Positions 1 through 9,106 of a stretch of DNA of 64,000 nucleotides are shown piece by piece. The notes under the pieces were generated by a model. The model ran no database searches and had not been told where the DNA came from. It was given only the letters and a program-made list of their open reading frames with translations. The translations under genes and the position numbers were made by a program. Where the stretch lies: contig AP018697.1 in the NCBI GenBank assembly GCA_004001285.1, forward strand, positions 3,038,001-3,102,000, read 5' to 3'. Source of the stretch: Arthrobacter sp. MN05-02. Lineage in GTDB: Bacteria > Actinomycetota > Actinomycetes > Actinomycetales > Micrococcaceae. How positions within the stretch are numbered: position 1 is the first letter of the stretch; every line of letters begins with the position of its first letter.

Positions 1-240
1 GAGGCCACGTCCGCGCTGGACCCGGAGCTCGTGAAGGGCGTCCTCGCCCTCATGGCGGACCTCGCCTCGGCGGGCATGACCATGGTCGTCGTCACGCACG
101 AGATGGGCTTCTCGCGCAACGTCTCGGACACGGTGACCTTCATGGACGGCGGCGTCGTCGTGGAGTCCGGCCCCCCGTCCGCGATCTTCGACGATGCGCA
201 GACGCCCCGCCTGAAGTCGTTCCTCTCGGACGTCCTCTAG
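1..240 (+). CDS. Amino-acid ABC transporter ATP-binding protein, C-terminal fragment
   Basis: The reading frame is open from the window edge and ends at the TAG at 238-240, so only the last 79 residues are present. They begin just inside the Walker B/D-loop (EATSALDPE), followed by the switch histidine in VVTHEMGF. The tail [15 protein letters not shown] and the C-terminal FLSDVL are typical of GlnQ/HisP-type polar amino-acid uptake ATPases, which energise import of glutamine, glutamate or similar amino acids. Substrate cannot be judged from this fragment. A strong hairpin follows, so this is the last gene of its operon. Confidence 0.85.
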   Translation, partial: EATSALDPELVKGVLALMADLASAGMTMVVVTHEMGFSRNVSDTVTFMDGGVVVESGPPSAIFDDAQTPRLKSFLSDVL

Positions 241-272
241 CGGTCCTGCCGCGGACGGAATCCGCTCGACTG

Positions 273-306
273 CCACAGGGGCTCCGCTGATGCGGAGCCC
301 CTGTGG
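273..306 (+). terminator. Hairpin terminator after the ABC ATPase gene
   Basis: Perfect 15-bp stem (273-287 with 292-306) around a TGAT loop, 33 bp after the ATPase stop codon. There is no clear U-tract, as is common in high-GC actinobacteria. It lies between this gene and the converging ykoC gene and may stop transcription from both sides. Confidence 0.8.
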
Positions 307-393
307 CATGTCCGGAGCCTTCCGCCGTCGCCCCGGCCGGCCGATCCTCGGACGACACCCGACGGCCGTGCCCGAAGCCGTGGACGCGCCCGG

Positions 394-1191
394 TCAGGAG
401 AGGATGAAGTTCCAGGTCCCGGCCAGGACGGCCGCCGCTACCGCGCCCGCCGCGACCAGGAGCCCGACGGCGGCGACGCCGACGTCCAGGGACGAGAACG
501 TGCTGGTCCGCGCCCAGGTGCGCGTCACACCCCCGAAGCCGCGCGCCTCCATCGCCGTCGCGAGCCGCGTGGCACGCCGGATCGCCTGGACGATCAGCCC
601 GAAGGACTGCCCCAGCAGGTTCCGCGTGCGCGCGACGACGGACCCGTCCGAACCGATGCCGCGCGCGTGGCGCGCGAGTCCGAGAGACTCCCACTCCTCC
701 AGAAGCAGGCCCACGAGCCGCAGGGACGCCAGTCCGCCGAGGACGAAGCGGTGCGGCAGGTGCAGCTTCTGGGCGAGGGCGTCGGCCAGGTCCGTGGGGT
801 CCGTGGTGAGCAGGAGGAAGATGCCGGGCAGTGCGAGGGCGAGGCCCCTCAGTCCGACCGCGACCCCGGCCGCCACCGAGCCTCCGGTGAAGAGGAACGG
901 CCCGACGTCGACCAGTACCGTCCCGCTCTTCTCCGCGAGCAGCGCGGTGCCGTAGGCGCCGATGGCCGCTGCGACCAGCAGGGGCCAGATGCGCCGGGCC
1001 AGGCCCCAGGCGCTGATGCCCAGCAGCGGCATCAGTGCGAGCTCGCAGGTCAGGACCACGGCGGCGCTGACCCAGTCGATGCTCGCCATGAGGGCGAGCG
1101 TGATGACCGCGGCGGCGAACAGCTTGGACACGGGGTTGGCGCGCAGGAGCGTCCGCCCGGTCAGCACCGGAGTCAGGTGATCGGTGCTCAT
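394..1191 (-). CDS. ykoC: ECF transporter transmembrane (T) component, YkoC-like
   Basis: 265-residue membrane protein with about five or six hydrophobic segments and the EcfT/CbiQ family features, including the cytoplasmic A-R-R-like coupling helices (LARHARGI near residue 195 and TAMEARGFGG near 230) that contact the ATPase. It forms the energy-coupling module with the two fused ATPase domains encoded upstream and the YkoE S-component. The ATG overlaps the stop codon of the ATPase gene (ATGA), indicating translational coupling. Third gene of the TPP-riboswitch operon ykoEDC, which in other bacteria imports thiamine precursors such as hydroxymethylpyrimidine. The substrate is inferred from operon and riboswitch. 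Confidence 0.88.
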   Translation of the reverse strand: MSTDHLTPVLTGRTLLRANPVSKLFAAAVITLALMASIDWVSAAVVLTCELALMPLLGISAWGLARRIWPLLVAAAIGAYGTALLAEKSGTVLVDVGPFLFTGGSVAAGVAVGLRGLALALPGIFLLLTTDPTDLADALAQKLHLPHRFVLGGLASLRLVGLLLEEWESLGLARHARGIGSDGSVVARTRNLLGQSFGLIVQAIRRATRLATAMEARGFGGVTRTWARTSTFSSLDVGVAAVGLLVAAGAVAAAVLAGTWNFILS

Positions 1192-2679
1192 TGGGCCACC
1201 AGCCGTCCCGCCCCGCCGGCGATGCGCAGGGTCCTGCCGCCGAGGGCGGCGATGAAGTCGGTGTCGTGCGTGACGGAGACGACGGCCACGCCGTCGTCGA
1301 TCAGCTCGCGCAGCAGGGTGACGAGTTCGGCCCAGGTCCCGGCGTCCTGGCCGAAGGTGGGCTCGTCGAGGATCAACAGGCGCGGGGCCGTGGCGAGCAT
1401 CGTCGCGACCGACAGCCGCCGCTTCTCGCCGCCGGAGAGCGTGAAGGGATTGGCCTGCAGCAGGTGGGTGAGGCGGAGGCGCTCGGCCAGCTCCGTGATC
1501 CGCTGCGGATCGGCGGTGCCGCTGACGCGTCGAGGCCCGAACTCCAGTTCCTCGCCCACGGACGCCGTGAGGAACTGGTGCTCGGGTTCCTGGAAGACCG
1601 TGCCGATCCGCTGCACGAGCTGGGCGGACCGCCAGCGGAACGGGTCGCTGCCTGCCGTCCCCGCGAGCGATGGCGCGGCGTCCACCCGGCCGGCGCGCGG
1701 CCGGAGCAGCCCGCCGAGGGTGAGTGCCGCCGTCGACTTCCCGGCGCCGTTCGGTCCGGTGATGCTCAGTGCTTCCGCCTCGTGCACCTGGAGATCGAGG
1801 TCCTCGACGGCAGCGGGGCCACGCTTCGTCCGGGCCACCGTGAGGGAGCGGGCCGACAGCAGCGGCCCGCCGCCGGGGCCGGGTACGGGCCCACCCAGGG
1901 GCGGCCGCCAGTCCGGCACCCAGACGCCGGCCCGAGCGAGCCCGGCACGCGTGGCCTCGTGCCCCAGGATGCCCGCGGGGGGACCGTCGGCGAGAACGCC
2001 TCCCCCGGGGTCGAGCACGATCACGCGGTCCACCACGTCGGCCCAGACCGCCACGCGGTGCTCGACGACGACGAGCGTGGCACCGGTGCGCTCCAGGACG
2101 CGGACGACGGCGTCGCGCACCTCCAGGACGCCGTCGGGGTCGAGGTTCGCGGTGGGTTCGTCGAGCAGGAGCAGCCCCCGGCTCCATCGCGAGGACGGAC
2201 GCGAGCGCGAGACGCTGTTTCTGCCCGCCGGACAGCGCAGTGGTGGGATGGTCGAGCGGAAGGTCGAGGCCGACGCCGTCGAGCGCCCTGCCCACGCGCT
2301 GCCAGATCTCCTCGCGTGGTACGGCGAGGTTCTCGGCGGCGAAGGCCACCTCGTCGCCGACGCGGGCGAGGACCACCTGCGTCTCGGGGTCCTGGAGCAC
2401 CAGCCCCGCCCTGCCCCGCGCCGCGGCCGGGGGGACGCCGTCGAGCAGGAGTTCGCCCTCCTGCTCGCCCTCGTCCTGCGCACCGAGCACGCCGGCGAGG
2501 CCGTGCAGCACGGTCGACTTGCCCGCCCCGGACGCCCCGAGGAGCAGCACGCGCTCCCCCGGACCGATGTCGAGGTCGAGGCGGCGTGCCGCGAAGGCCT
2601 TCCGGCCCGCGTGGCGCCAGCCCCAGCCACGGGCGCTGACCTGCACGGCTCCCGCGGCCGGTGCGTGTGCTGGCGTCAC
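1188..2679 (-). CDS. ykoD: ECF transporter fused ATPase (A-A' component), YkoD-like, frameshifted as given
   Basis: About 496 residues after frame repair, carrying two complete ABC ATPase domains. Walker A motifs are GASGAGKST (domain 1) and GPNGAGKST (domain 2); signatures are LSGGQKQR and LSGGEKRR; Walker B regions are LLLLDEPTANLD and LLILDEPTFGQD. The frame changes inside the first Walker B at the C5 run 2175-2179, and removing one C restores one continuous protein. I place the start at the GTG at 2679, which overlaps the ykoE stop (GTGA). The protein hydrolyses ATP to drive the YkoE/YkoC importer. Whether the frameshift is real or a sequencing error cannot be decided here. Confidence 0.85.
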
Positions 2680-3285
2680 ACGTCCGCCGAGCGGCCCGCG
2701 GCGAAGGAGGACAGCGCACCCGTCTTCGCGAGGCCCCGCATGGCCAGCCAGGAGAGCAGGCCCGCGATGACGACGCCCGGAGACGGCGGCGAACACGGTG
2801 TAGAGGAGCTTGAACTCGAAGGTCCAGAGCGCGTTATAGAGGATGTTCTCGCTGATCGCGAGTGCGAGGCCCGCGCCGAGGCCGGCCAGCAACGCCACCG
2901 ACAGGTTCCACTTCCGGTACAGGAAGAGCAGGAAGACGAGCTCGGCGCCGGCTCCCTGGATCGCTCCGGAGACGAGGACGCCCACGCCCCACTGCGTGCC
3001 GATCAGGGCGGACACCGCTGCTGCGAGCATCTCGCAGAAGAGGGCTGCACCCGGCTTGCGGATGATCAGTCCCCCGAGGACGCCGGCGATCAGCCAGCCC
3101 CCGGAGTAGAGGCCCGTCAGCGGCGGGAAACCGGCCGTCAGCAGGCTGATGCCGGAGTACCCCGCGGACCAGGCGAAGAACAGGACGCCGACGGCGACCG
3201 CGATGACCGAGGCCACCACGATGTCGACGACGCGCCACTGGCTGGTGCGCGGAGAGGTGCCCTTGAGGGCGGTCGATGATGCCAT
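2676..3285 (-). CDS. ykoE: ECF transporter substrate-binding S component, YkoE-like, frameshifted near its 3' end
   Basis: About 202 residues after repair, with five to six membrane segments. Family signatures include the N-terminal WRVVDIVVASVIAVA, the central GAELVFLLF and ISENILYN. It is the membrane-embedded specificity subunit for a thiamine precursor. The ATG at 3285 is preceded by a good GGAGG site. The frame breaks in the C-run 2776-2778; dropping one base continues the last helix (VVIAGLLSWLAMRG) to a TGA at 2676-2678 that overlaps the GTG of ykoD. First gene of the operon, directly behind a TPP riboswitch. Confidence 0.88.
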
Positions 3286-3354
3286 GGTGATTCCTCCTGA
3301 GGAACAGGAGGGGATAGTGCCGGAACTGCCGAAGCAGCGCCCGTGCACTCTGAG

Positions 3355-3463
3355 AACTCGACTCCCTTCGCCGGTACTAGCCGGATCAGGTTCGAGGGTC
3401 TGCGGCGGTCCGCACTCTCAGCGCCCGTCCCGGCAGCATGCTGCGGTTCGGCGCTCCCCTGTC
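3355..3463 (-). promoter_or_regulatory. TPP (thiamine pyrophosphate) riboswitch
   Basis: On the minus strand the leader of ykoE carries the two conserved THI-element blocks. CTGAGAGTGCGG (about 3412-3423) follows a GC-rich stem, and further on come ACCTGATCCGGCTAGTACC (about 3374-3392) and the closing GCGAAGGGA. The aptamer is about 70 bp upstream of the ykoE start, in the expected place and orientation to shut off ykoEDC when thiamine pyrophosphate is abundant. Confidence 0.93.
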
Positions 3464-3616
3464 GCTTGTTGGTTGAGCGCTACCGATCCTACACCGGTGG
3501 ACCGCGACGCCGAGGTCGGGCTCCCTACCCCGGAACCACTTGCCGGATCATCCCTGCGACGGGTCGCACACCGCCGCTAGGCTAGGCGCAGGAGTATCGG
3601 ACAAGAAGGAGAGATC

Positions 3617-3877
3617 ATGAACGTACTGTTCAAGCTGCTCGGCGCGGGCATGAGTGTCGGGGCCGGCTTCGTGGGCACCAAGCTCGTCGACTTCCTGTGG
3701 GAGAGGATCACGGGCGAAGCGCCGCCGAAGAGCAAGGACGGCCTGGAGAACACCCTGCGCTCGGCCCTCGTCTTCGCGATCATCTCGGGTGCGGTCAGCA
3801 CCACCATCCAGGTGCTGACGAACCGTTCCACGCAGAAGGCCATCGACCGGTTCGCGAAGACCCGCGACCTGACCTGA
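3617..3877 (+). CDS. DUF4235 domain-containing small membrane protein
   Basis: 86 residues, matching the usual length and pattern of DUF4235 proteins. An N-terminal glycine-rich hydrophobic helix (LLGAGMSVGAGFVGTKLVDFLWE) is followed by a basic polar stretch, a second hydrophobic helix (ALVFAIISGAVSTTIQVL) and a charged tail. The start is set by AAGGAGAG at 3607-3614. The family is widespread in actinobacteria and its role is unknown. It is monocistronic, followed by a strong hairpin and transcribed away from the ykoE riboswitch. Confidence 0.85.
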   Translation: MNVLFKLLGAGMSVGAGFVGTKLVDFLWERITGEAPPKSKDGLENTLRSALVFAIISGAVSTTIQVLTNRSTQKAIDRFAKTRDLT

Positions 3878-3895
3878 GCAGGCCTGGAGCGAGGC

Positions 3896-3921
3896 GAGGG
3901 GCACCCCCCGGGGTGCCCCTC
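3896..3921 (+). terminator. Bidirectional hairpin terminator
   Basis: 12-bp perfect inverted repeat (3896-3907 and 3910-3921) with a CC loop, between the converging DUF4235 and FUSC-type genes. Confidence 0.8.
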
Positions 3922-3934
3922 GTCGTTCCCGGCA

Positions 3935-5062
3935 TCAGTCCGCCCCGTCGATCCGCTGGTCCTGCGCGACCGTCTGCAGGATGCGGTGCAGGTTCATGCC
4001 GATCGCGGCCGCAGCACCGAAGGGGACCTCCTTCGACGAGCTCTCGTACGCGGTGATCTCGAGCTCCTTCAAGCTCCGCTCGGCGACCCGCAGCGCCTCG
4101 GAGTCGATGTCCTCCACCGTCCACAGGTCCAGGACGTCACCGACGGCGGTGAAGGCCTGGCGCAGGGTCGGCCGGACCGCGGCGGGCAGGGGGTGTTCGC
4201 GGGAGGTCCCGTGGAGCGCGTCCTGCAGCATGTTGGTGATGTTCAGCGTGTGGGTCGCCACGGTCTCGAGGACCTCCACGTGCCGGTGGTCGCGGCGGGC
4301 GTCGTGCGGATGGAAACGCCGCCGGAGGTTGCCCTTCCTGCTCTCGTCCGCGAACTGCAGGGCCTCGCGGGCATTCCGCGCGGAGGCCGTGAGGTCGTTC
4401 CGCCGCTCGGGCCAGCGCGGATCGTCCGCCGGCCAGTCCTCCTCGAGCGCCTCGCCCATCTCCTGGAGCTGACGGGCAGCGGTCCTGCGGAGCCGGCTCA
4501 TCTGCCCCACGGCGTCGTCCAGGTTCAGCGGCGGGAGGATCAGCGCGCTGACGGCGACGCCCACGCCCACACCCACGACGGTCTGCACGAAATATCCCAG
4601 GGAGTATCCCAGGTTGTCGTTGCCGATGACCAGGACGAACAGCCCGGCGGACGCGATCCCGGAGCCGCCGCCCGCGGTCCTCTTCAGGGGACCGGCGAGA
4701 AGCACCCTCGCTCCGACGACGAAGGCGATCGTCACCCAGTTGGGATCCCCCGCCCAGACCGCGATGTGGGCCAGGACGATCCCGATCGTGAGACCGGCGA
4801 CCGTCTGCAGCCCCGACTTGAGCGTTCCTGCGACCGTCGGGTACATCGCCAGCAGGGCGCCCAGAGGGGCGTAGTACGGATACCGGGAGGCCTCCCCCGG
4901 GATGGCGAGCGCGAAGGTCCAGGCGAGGGCGGCCGCGAGGGCGGCCTTGCCCGCGAGGAGGAGGTGGGGATCGACCACCGCGGCGCGCAGCCGCTCCTTC
5001 AGGTCGTCGTCGAGACGGGCTGCGAGGACGCCACGGCCGCGGAGATTCCGATTCTTGGCCAT
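3935..5062 (-). CDS. FUSC / aromatic acid exporter (ArAE) family protein
   Basis: 375 residues. An N-terminal block of about six membrane helices (residues roughly 35-175, including YAPLGALLAMYPTVAGTLKSG) is followed by a charged cytoplasmic half with long helices. This is the layout of the DUF939/FUSC exporters related to p-hydroxybenzoic acid efflux proteins. The start ATG (5062) sits 6 nt after a CATACT -10 box, suggesting a leaderless mRNA. Substrate unknown; the next gene upstream is an amino-acid permease on the same strand but separated by about 90 bp. Confidence 0.75.
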   Translation of the reverse strand: MAKNRNLRGRGVLAARLDDDLKERLRAAVVDPHLLLAGKAALAAALAWTFALAIPGEASRYPYYAPLGALLAMYPTVAGTLKSGLQTVAGLTIGIVLAHIAVWAGDPNWVTIAFVVGARVLLAGPLKRTAGGGSGIASAGLFVLVIGNDNLGYSLGYFVQTVVGVGVGVAVSALILPPLNLDDAVGQMSRLRRTAARQLQEMGEALEEDWPADDPRWPERRNDLTASARNAREALQFADESRKGNLRRRFHPHDARRDHRHVEVLETVATHTLNITNMLQDALHGTSREHPLPAAVRPTLRQAFTAVGDVLDLWTVEDIDSEALRVAERSLKELEITAYESSSKEVPFGAAAAIGMNLHRILQTVAQDQRIDGAD

Positions 5063-5068
5063 CCCAGC

Positions 5069-5074
5069 AGTATG
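5069..5074 (-). promoter_or_regulatory. -10 box (CATACT) for a probably leaderless transcript
   Basis: CATACT ends 6 nt before the ATG of the FUSC-type gene, so transcription should begin at the start codon itself. The same arrangement recurs in seven other genes of the window. Confidence 0.5.
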
Positions 5075-5154
5075 GCACCCGTACCCGTGCACACCTCGGG
5101 GACTTGCAAGGACCGCCCTGCGGAACGGTCCTTGCGTGCCGGGCGGAGCGGTGA

Positions 5155-6636
5155 CTAGCGGCTCGCAGCGGCGGAGCGCTCGGACCGCAGCGTCGCCCTG
5201 TGCTCCTCGATGCGGGCCTGCTGCAGCGGCGTCCTGCGGTTCAGGGACCAGGCGGCACCCAGCAGGATGAACCACAGCGGCGTCACGACCAGGGCCAGCC
5301 GGGTGTCCTCGGCCTGCGCCAGCGCGACGAGCATGAACACGAAGAAGGCCAGGACCACGTACGGCATGAAGTCCGCACCGGGCATCTTGAACACCGAGCG
5401 CTCGTGGAGTCCGGGGCGGCGGCGCCGGAACGCCAGGTAGCTGAGCAGGATCATGGACCAGACGAACATGGTCAGCACCGAGGCCACCGAGGTGACGACG
5501 GTGAAGGCACCGATCACGGAGTCGCCCGAGTACAGCAGGACCAGGCCGGCCAGCAGGAAGATGCACGAGAACAGCAGCGCGTTCTGCGGCACCTTGCGTG
5601 AGCTGAGCTTCCCGAAGGACGTCGGGGCGTTGCCGTCCTGCGCGAGTCCGTACACCATGCGCGAGGTCGAGTAGATCCCCGAGTTGGCGCTGGATGCGGC
5701 CGAGGTGAGCACCACGAGGTTGACGACGACGGCGGCGATCCCCAGGCCTGCCAGGGTGAACATGCCGATGAACGGGCTGTTCGCGGGATCGATGGTCCGC
5801 CAGGGGTTGACCGCCATGATCACCGTGAGGGCTCCCACGTAGAAGAGCAGGACACGCAGGGGGATGGAGTTCACGGCGCGGGGCAACGTCTTCTCGGGGT
5901 CCTTGGTCTCCGCGGCGGCGGTGCCCACCAGCTCGATACCGGCGAAGGCGAAGATGGCGATCTGGAAACCGAGGACGAAGCCGAAGAGACCGTGCGGGAA
6001 CATGCCGCCGTCGTTCCAGATGTTTGCGAGGTCCGCGACCGAGCCGCCCGGCGAGGTGAAGCGGGTGGCGATCATGACGATGCCGGTCCCGATCAGCGCG
6101 AGGATCGCCACGACCTTGATGATCGCGAACCAGAACTCGGCCTCGCCGAAGGCCTTCACGGTGGGCAGGTTCAGGAGCAGGAGCACCACGGGCGTGGCCA
6201 GTGCCGGGATCCAGAGGGGGGTACCGGGGGCGAGGATGTCGACGTAGCCGGCGATGGCGACGATATCGGCCACACCCGTGACGACCCAGAAGAACCAGTA
6301 GGACCAGCCCGTGAAGAAGCCTGCCCAGGGGCCCAGGAGGTCACCGGCGAAGTCGCTGAAGGACCTGTACTCGAGGTTCGAGAGCAGGATCTCCCCCATG
6401 GCGCGCATGACGAAGAACAGCATGAAGCCGATGATCATGTACACGAAGATGACCGAGGGCCCGGCGAGGGAGATGGTCTTGCCCGAGCCCATGAAGAGGC
6501 CCGTGCCGATGGCGCCACCGATGGCCAGCAGCTGGATGTGGCGGTTGCTCAGCGCGCGGGTCAGGTGGGGCGGCCGACTGGGGTTTCCTGCGACGCTCCG
6601 GGTGGAGGGCGGCGCAGAGGATGCGGAGTTTCGCAT
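5155..6636 (-). CDS. Amino-acid permease (APC superfamily, CycA/AnsP-like)
   Basis: 493 residues with about 12 membrane helices. The first helix carries the APC signature IGGAIGTGLFMGSG after the motif LTRALSNRHIQLLAIGG, and helix 3 contains EYRSFSDFA. Overall it most resembles the D-serine/D-alanine/glycine transporter CycA and the related AAT-family permeases, which are proton-coupled importers. The start ATG is at 6636; the upstream 219 bp (6637-6855) hold its promoter region, in which I see no clear operator. Exact substrate cannot be told from sequence. Confidence 0.85.
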   Translation of the reverse strand: MRNSASSAPPSTRSVAGNPSRPPHLTRALSNRHIQLLAIGGAIGTGLFMGSGKTISLAGPSVIFVYMIIGFMLFFVMRAMGEILLSNLEYRSFSDFAGDLLGPWAGFFTGWSYWFFWVVTGVADIVAIAGYVDILAPGTPLWIPALATPVVLLLLNLPTVKAFGEAEFWFAIIKVVAILALIGTGIVMIATRFTSPGGSVADLANIWNDGGMFPHGLFGFVLGFQIAIFAFAGIELVGTAAAETKDPEKTLPRAVNSIPLRVLLFYVGALTVIMAVNPWRTIDPANSPFIGMFTLAGLGIAAVVVNLVVLTSAASSANSGIYSTSRMVYGLAQDGNAPTSFGKLSSRKVPQNALLFSCIFLLAGLVLLYSGDSVIGAFTVVTSVASVLTMFVWSMILLSYLAFRRRRPGLHERSVFKMPGADFMPYVVLAFFVFMLVALAQAEDTRLALVVTPLWFILLGAAWSLNRRTPLQQARIEEHRATLRSERSAAASR

Positions 6637-6855
6637 GGGGTGGATGTTCCTTTTGCGGCTGCGGGCATGCAGGGACGCCCGCGGCGATCGCGTGGGTGGA
6701 GGACTGGGACAGACATAAAACCCTGAACCGTGCGGAACCGGTAGTCAAATCCCGGCCTCCCGCGGCCGGTCCGTCCAGCAGTCGCCTGCGGGCCGGACGG
6801 CCGCCCCCTGGTCGCAGGCCCCACAGATGCCTCAGGTGGCGGGCCGACGGATGCC

Positions 6856-7911
6856 TCAGGCGGGTACTTTCGTCTCCTCGACGACCGGGAGGTCGCGAAG
6901 GAGCCTGCGCGGTCGGGTCGCCTGCCACGCGAGCCACGTCGCGGCCGCGCCCAGGGCCACGCCGGCGATCACGTCGACGAGGTAGTGCCACCCGAAGTAG
7001 ATGGTGGCGAGGGCGGTGAGCAGGACGTACGTCCAGAGGATCGCCCGCAGGACGACCGGCAGGCGGATCAGGTGCGCCACCAGGGCAGCGGTGAAGACCA
7101 CGGAGACGTGGAGGGAGGCGAAGGCCGCGATGCCGTGCACCGACTGCGTGGCGTGCGGATCGGCGAGGACGCGCACCCGGCTCCGGTACAGGGATTCCCC
7201 GAGGTCGGTGACGGCCGTACGGGGCAGGTCCGTGTAGTGGGTCCGCTCGACGAAGATCGGGCCGAGGAAGGGAATCGCGTAGTAGCTCGCCGCGCCGAGG
7301 ATCCAGTTGAACGACAGGGCGGCGACATACCACGCGCCCTGCGACAGCTGCCGGGACCAGACGAGGGCCGCAGCGACGGACATCGGGACGAAGAGCAGGT
7401 AGGACACGTACACGCCCGACAGGACATGCGCACTGACGCCGGTCCCGAGGATCTGCTGCAGGAGGTCGCCCGGTTGGTGCCCGCCCGTGAGCCACCGGTC
7501 GCTCGCCTGCAGGAGTGGATCCGCCACCCGTTCGCGGACGAACGGCAGGAAGCTCTTCATGTTCCGGTACGAGACGTACGCGAGGTAGAACGTGAGCAGC
7601 CCCATGGCTGTCACCACCAGCCGCGACACGGGCCAGCGGCGACGGAACTCGGTCGCCGCGACACGATGGACGGTGCGGACGGAAGGCCGCCTCACCAGCG
7701 TCCGTGAGGCGACGTCGGCGAGGATCATCAACGCCAGGATCGCGGGCAGGCGGACGTAGCTGGGACCCAGGAAGCCGTCCGGGTCGCGCAGGGGCAACCC
7801 GAAACCCACGGCCGTCCCGATGGTGAGGGCGGTGAAGGAGGCCGCCACCGCGAACGGGACGCGGAAGAGCCCGGACGGGACCGACTCCGGCGTCGAGGGT
7901 TTTAGCTTCAT
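6856..7911 (-). CDS. PAP2-superfamily membrane phosphatase / phosphotransferase
   Basis: 351 residues, with about six membrane helices in the second half. The PAP2 catalytic motifs are recognisable: GIAAFASLHVSVV (equivalent of SGH) near residue 266 and YFGWHYLVDVIAG (equivalent of R/HxxxD) near 315. The spacing resembles the inositol phosphorylceramide synthase-like PAP2_3 group rather than soluble acid phosphatases. It probably handles lipid phosphates at the outer face of the membrane. The ATG at 7911 follows a short AT-rich leader. Confidence 0.78.
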   Translation of the reverse strand: MKLKPSTPESVPSGLFRVPFAVAASFTALTIGTAVGFGLPLRDPDGFLGPSYVRLPAILALMILADVASRTLVRRPSVRTVHRVAATEFRRRWPVSRLVVTAMGLLTFYLAYVSYRNMKSFLPFVRERVADPLLQASDRWLTGGHQPGDLLQQILGTGVSAHVLSGVYVSYLLFVPMSVAAALVWSRQLSQGAWYVAALSFNWILGAASYYAIPFLGPIFVERTHYTDLPRTAVTDLGESLYRSRVRVLADPHATQSVHGIAAFASLHVSVVFTAALVAHLIRLPVVLRAILWTYVLLTALATIYFGWHYLVDVIAGVALGAAATWLAWQATRPRRLLRDLPVVEETKVPA

Positions 7912-8071
7912 CGACTACTTTTAGCACTTCACGGCGCCGATGGTTGCAATTGTCGCAGATTGCGTGGTTTCATCCATCGCTGCATCGCCCGGATCCCGCG
8001 CCTCCGACCAGCGCGGCACGGGCTGCCCCGCAGCCCCGGGCGTCGCCAATCCGCGGCTCCTGACGTTATGC

Positions 8072-8083
8072 TAAGCGTGCTTA
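8072..8083 (+). promoter_or_regulatory. Palindromic motif TAAGCGTGCTTA (shared element, copy 1)
   Basis: Perfect match to TAAGCNNNCTTA, 60 bp upstream of the SRPBCC gene start. Three other genes in the window have the same element at almost the same distance from their start. Function unknown; a regulator binding site or an extended core promoter are both possible. Confidence 0.55.
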
Positions 8084-8089
8084 TGAATT

Positions 8090-8107
8090 GGGACGAGTAT
8101 TCGTCCC
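8090..8107 (+). repeat. 7-bp inverted repeat in the leader of the SRPBCC gene
   Basis: GGGACGA (8090-8096) and TCGTCCC (8101-8107) around GTAT, immediately after the shared palindrome. It would form a small hairpin in the 5' leader or serve as an operator. Confidence 0.45.
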
Positions 8108-8143
8108 TGTTTGTCATTTCATGGACCAACCGAAGGAGATGCC

Positions 8144-8989
8144 ATGAGCACGAAGGTCGAAAAGCGGATTCTCGTCAATGTACCCCTGAGCGTGGCCTAC
8201 AACCAGTGGACCCAGTTCGAGGAGTTCCCCCACTTCATGGGCGGCGTCAGATCCGTCACGCAGCTCGACGAGGAGCGCCTGAACTGGGTGGTGGAGATCG
8301 GCGGGATCCGCCGGCAGTGGGAAGCCAGGATCCTGGAGCAGGTGCCGGACGCCAGGGTGTCGTGGGCCGCGACCGAGGGCGCCACGAATGCCGGTTCGGT
8401 GTCGTTCGAGGACGTCGGAGGTGGGCAGACCCAGGTCCACCTGGTGCTCGAGTACGAACCCGAGGGACTGGTCGAGAAGATCGGCGACAAGCTCAACGTG
8501 GTGGAGAACCAGGCCGAGGGCGACCTGGAACGGTTCAAGGCGTTCATCGAGGACGAGGGGTATGCCACCGGAGCCTGGCGCGGGTCGGTCGGAGCCGGCA
8601 CGGTTGCCGGAGAGCCGGGCGTGGAGGCTGCCGCCGCGTCCCGTGGCGATGGCGGCAAGGCCGGTGTCTCCGGCAAGGTCGCGGCCGGTATCGGACTCGC
8701 AGCTGCCGCAGCAGCAGCCGGTGTCGCCGCCGGGAAGAAGAGCCAGGCAGCGAGCGGGGACACCACGCCCGATGCCACCATCACGCCCGCGGACGGCGGC
8801 GCTCCGGAGGTGTACACCGGAGCGGACGACGGCCTCTCGTCCCGGGGTGCGGAGACGCTCGTGCCGGTCGACGAGGGCGGGATTCCCACCGAAGGGTCGG
8901 GAACAGGAGCCGGCGAGCCCGGCAGGACGGCCGATGTCCTGGACGATCCGCTCCTCGACAAGAACCGGACGACGGGCGGAGCGCTCTAG
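8144..8989 (+). CDS. SRPBCC family protein (polyketide cyclase/dehydrase-like) with low-complexity tail
   Basis: 281 residues. Residues 1-145 form an SRPBCC/START-like fold: KRILVNVPLSVAYNQWTQFEEFP at the start, a WVVEIGG strand, and the final long helix with GDLERFKAFIE. The rest is Ala/Gly/Thr-rich, including an alanine-rich hydrophobic stretch (about residues 180-205). The ATG at 8144 is chosen because AAGGAGAT precedes it. Related actinobacterial proteins are often called cyclase/dehydrase and are of unknown ligand. It carries the shared TAAGCNNNCTTA element upstream, which suggests a common regulator with three other genes here. Confidence 0.8.
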   Translation: MSTKVEKRILVNVPLSVAYNQWTQFEEFPHFMGGVRSVTQLDEERLNWVVEIGGIRRQWEARILEQVPDARVSWAATEGATNAGSVSFEDVGGGQTQVHLVLEYEPEGLVEKIGDKLNVVENQAEGDLERFKAFIEDEGYATGAWRGSVGAGTVAGEPGVEAAAASRGDGGKAGVSGKVAAGIGLAAAAAAAGVAAGKKSQAASGDTTPDATITPADGGAPEVYTGADDGLSSRGAETLVPVDEGGIPTEGSGTGAGEPGRTADVLDDPLLDKNRTTGGAL

Positions 8990-9094
8990 GAACCGGATCG
9001 ACGCCGGGCCCGGTGCCCGGTCGGACCGCTGCCGGCTGCCTCCCGAAGGTGTCCGGCAGCGGTCCGGGACCTTCTTTTCCCTGCGTGCCCGCGA

Positions 9095-9100
9095 CATACT
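9095..9100 (+). promoter_or_regulatory. -10 box (CATACT), probable leaderless start
   Basis: Six nt before the ATG of the pterin dehydratase/VOC fusion gene. Confidence 0.5.
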
Positions 9101-9106
9101 GGCGGC

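Noticed and set aside
667..3279. Plus-strand frame of 870 codons opposite ykoEDC
   Set aside because: Shadow frame with low-complexity composition; it runs antisense through the TPP-regulated operon.
394..3348. One continuous 984-codon minus-strand reading frame through the ECF operon
   Set aside because: It joins three different genes (ykoE, part of ykoD, ykoC) through frameshifted stretches; the conserved domains show three separate proteins with overlapping stop/start codons.
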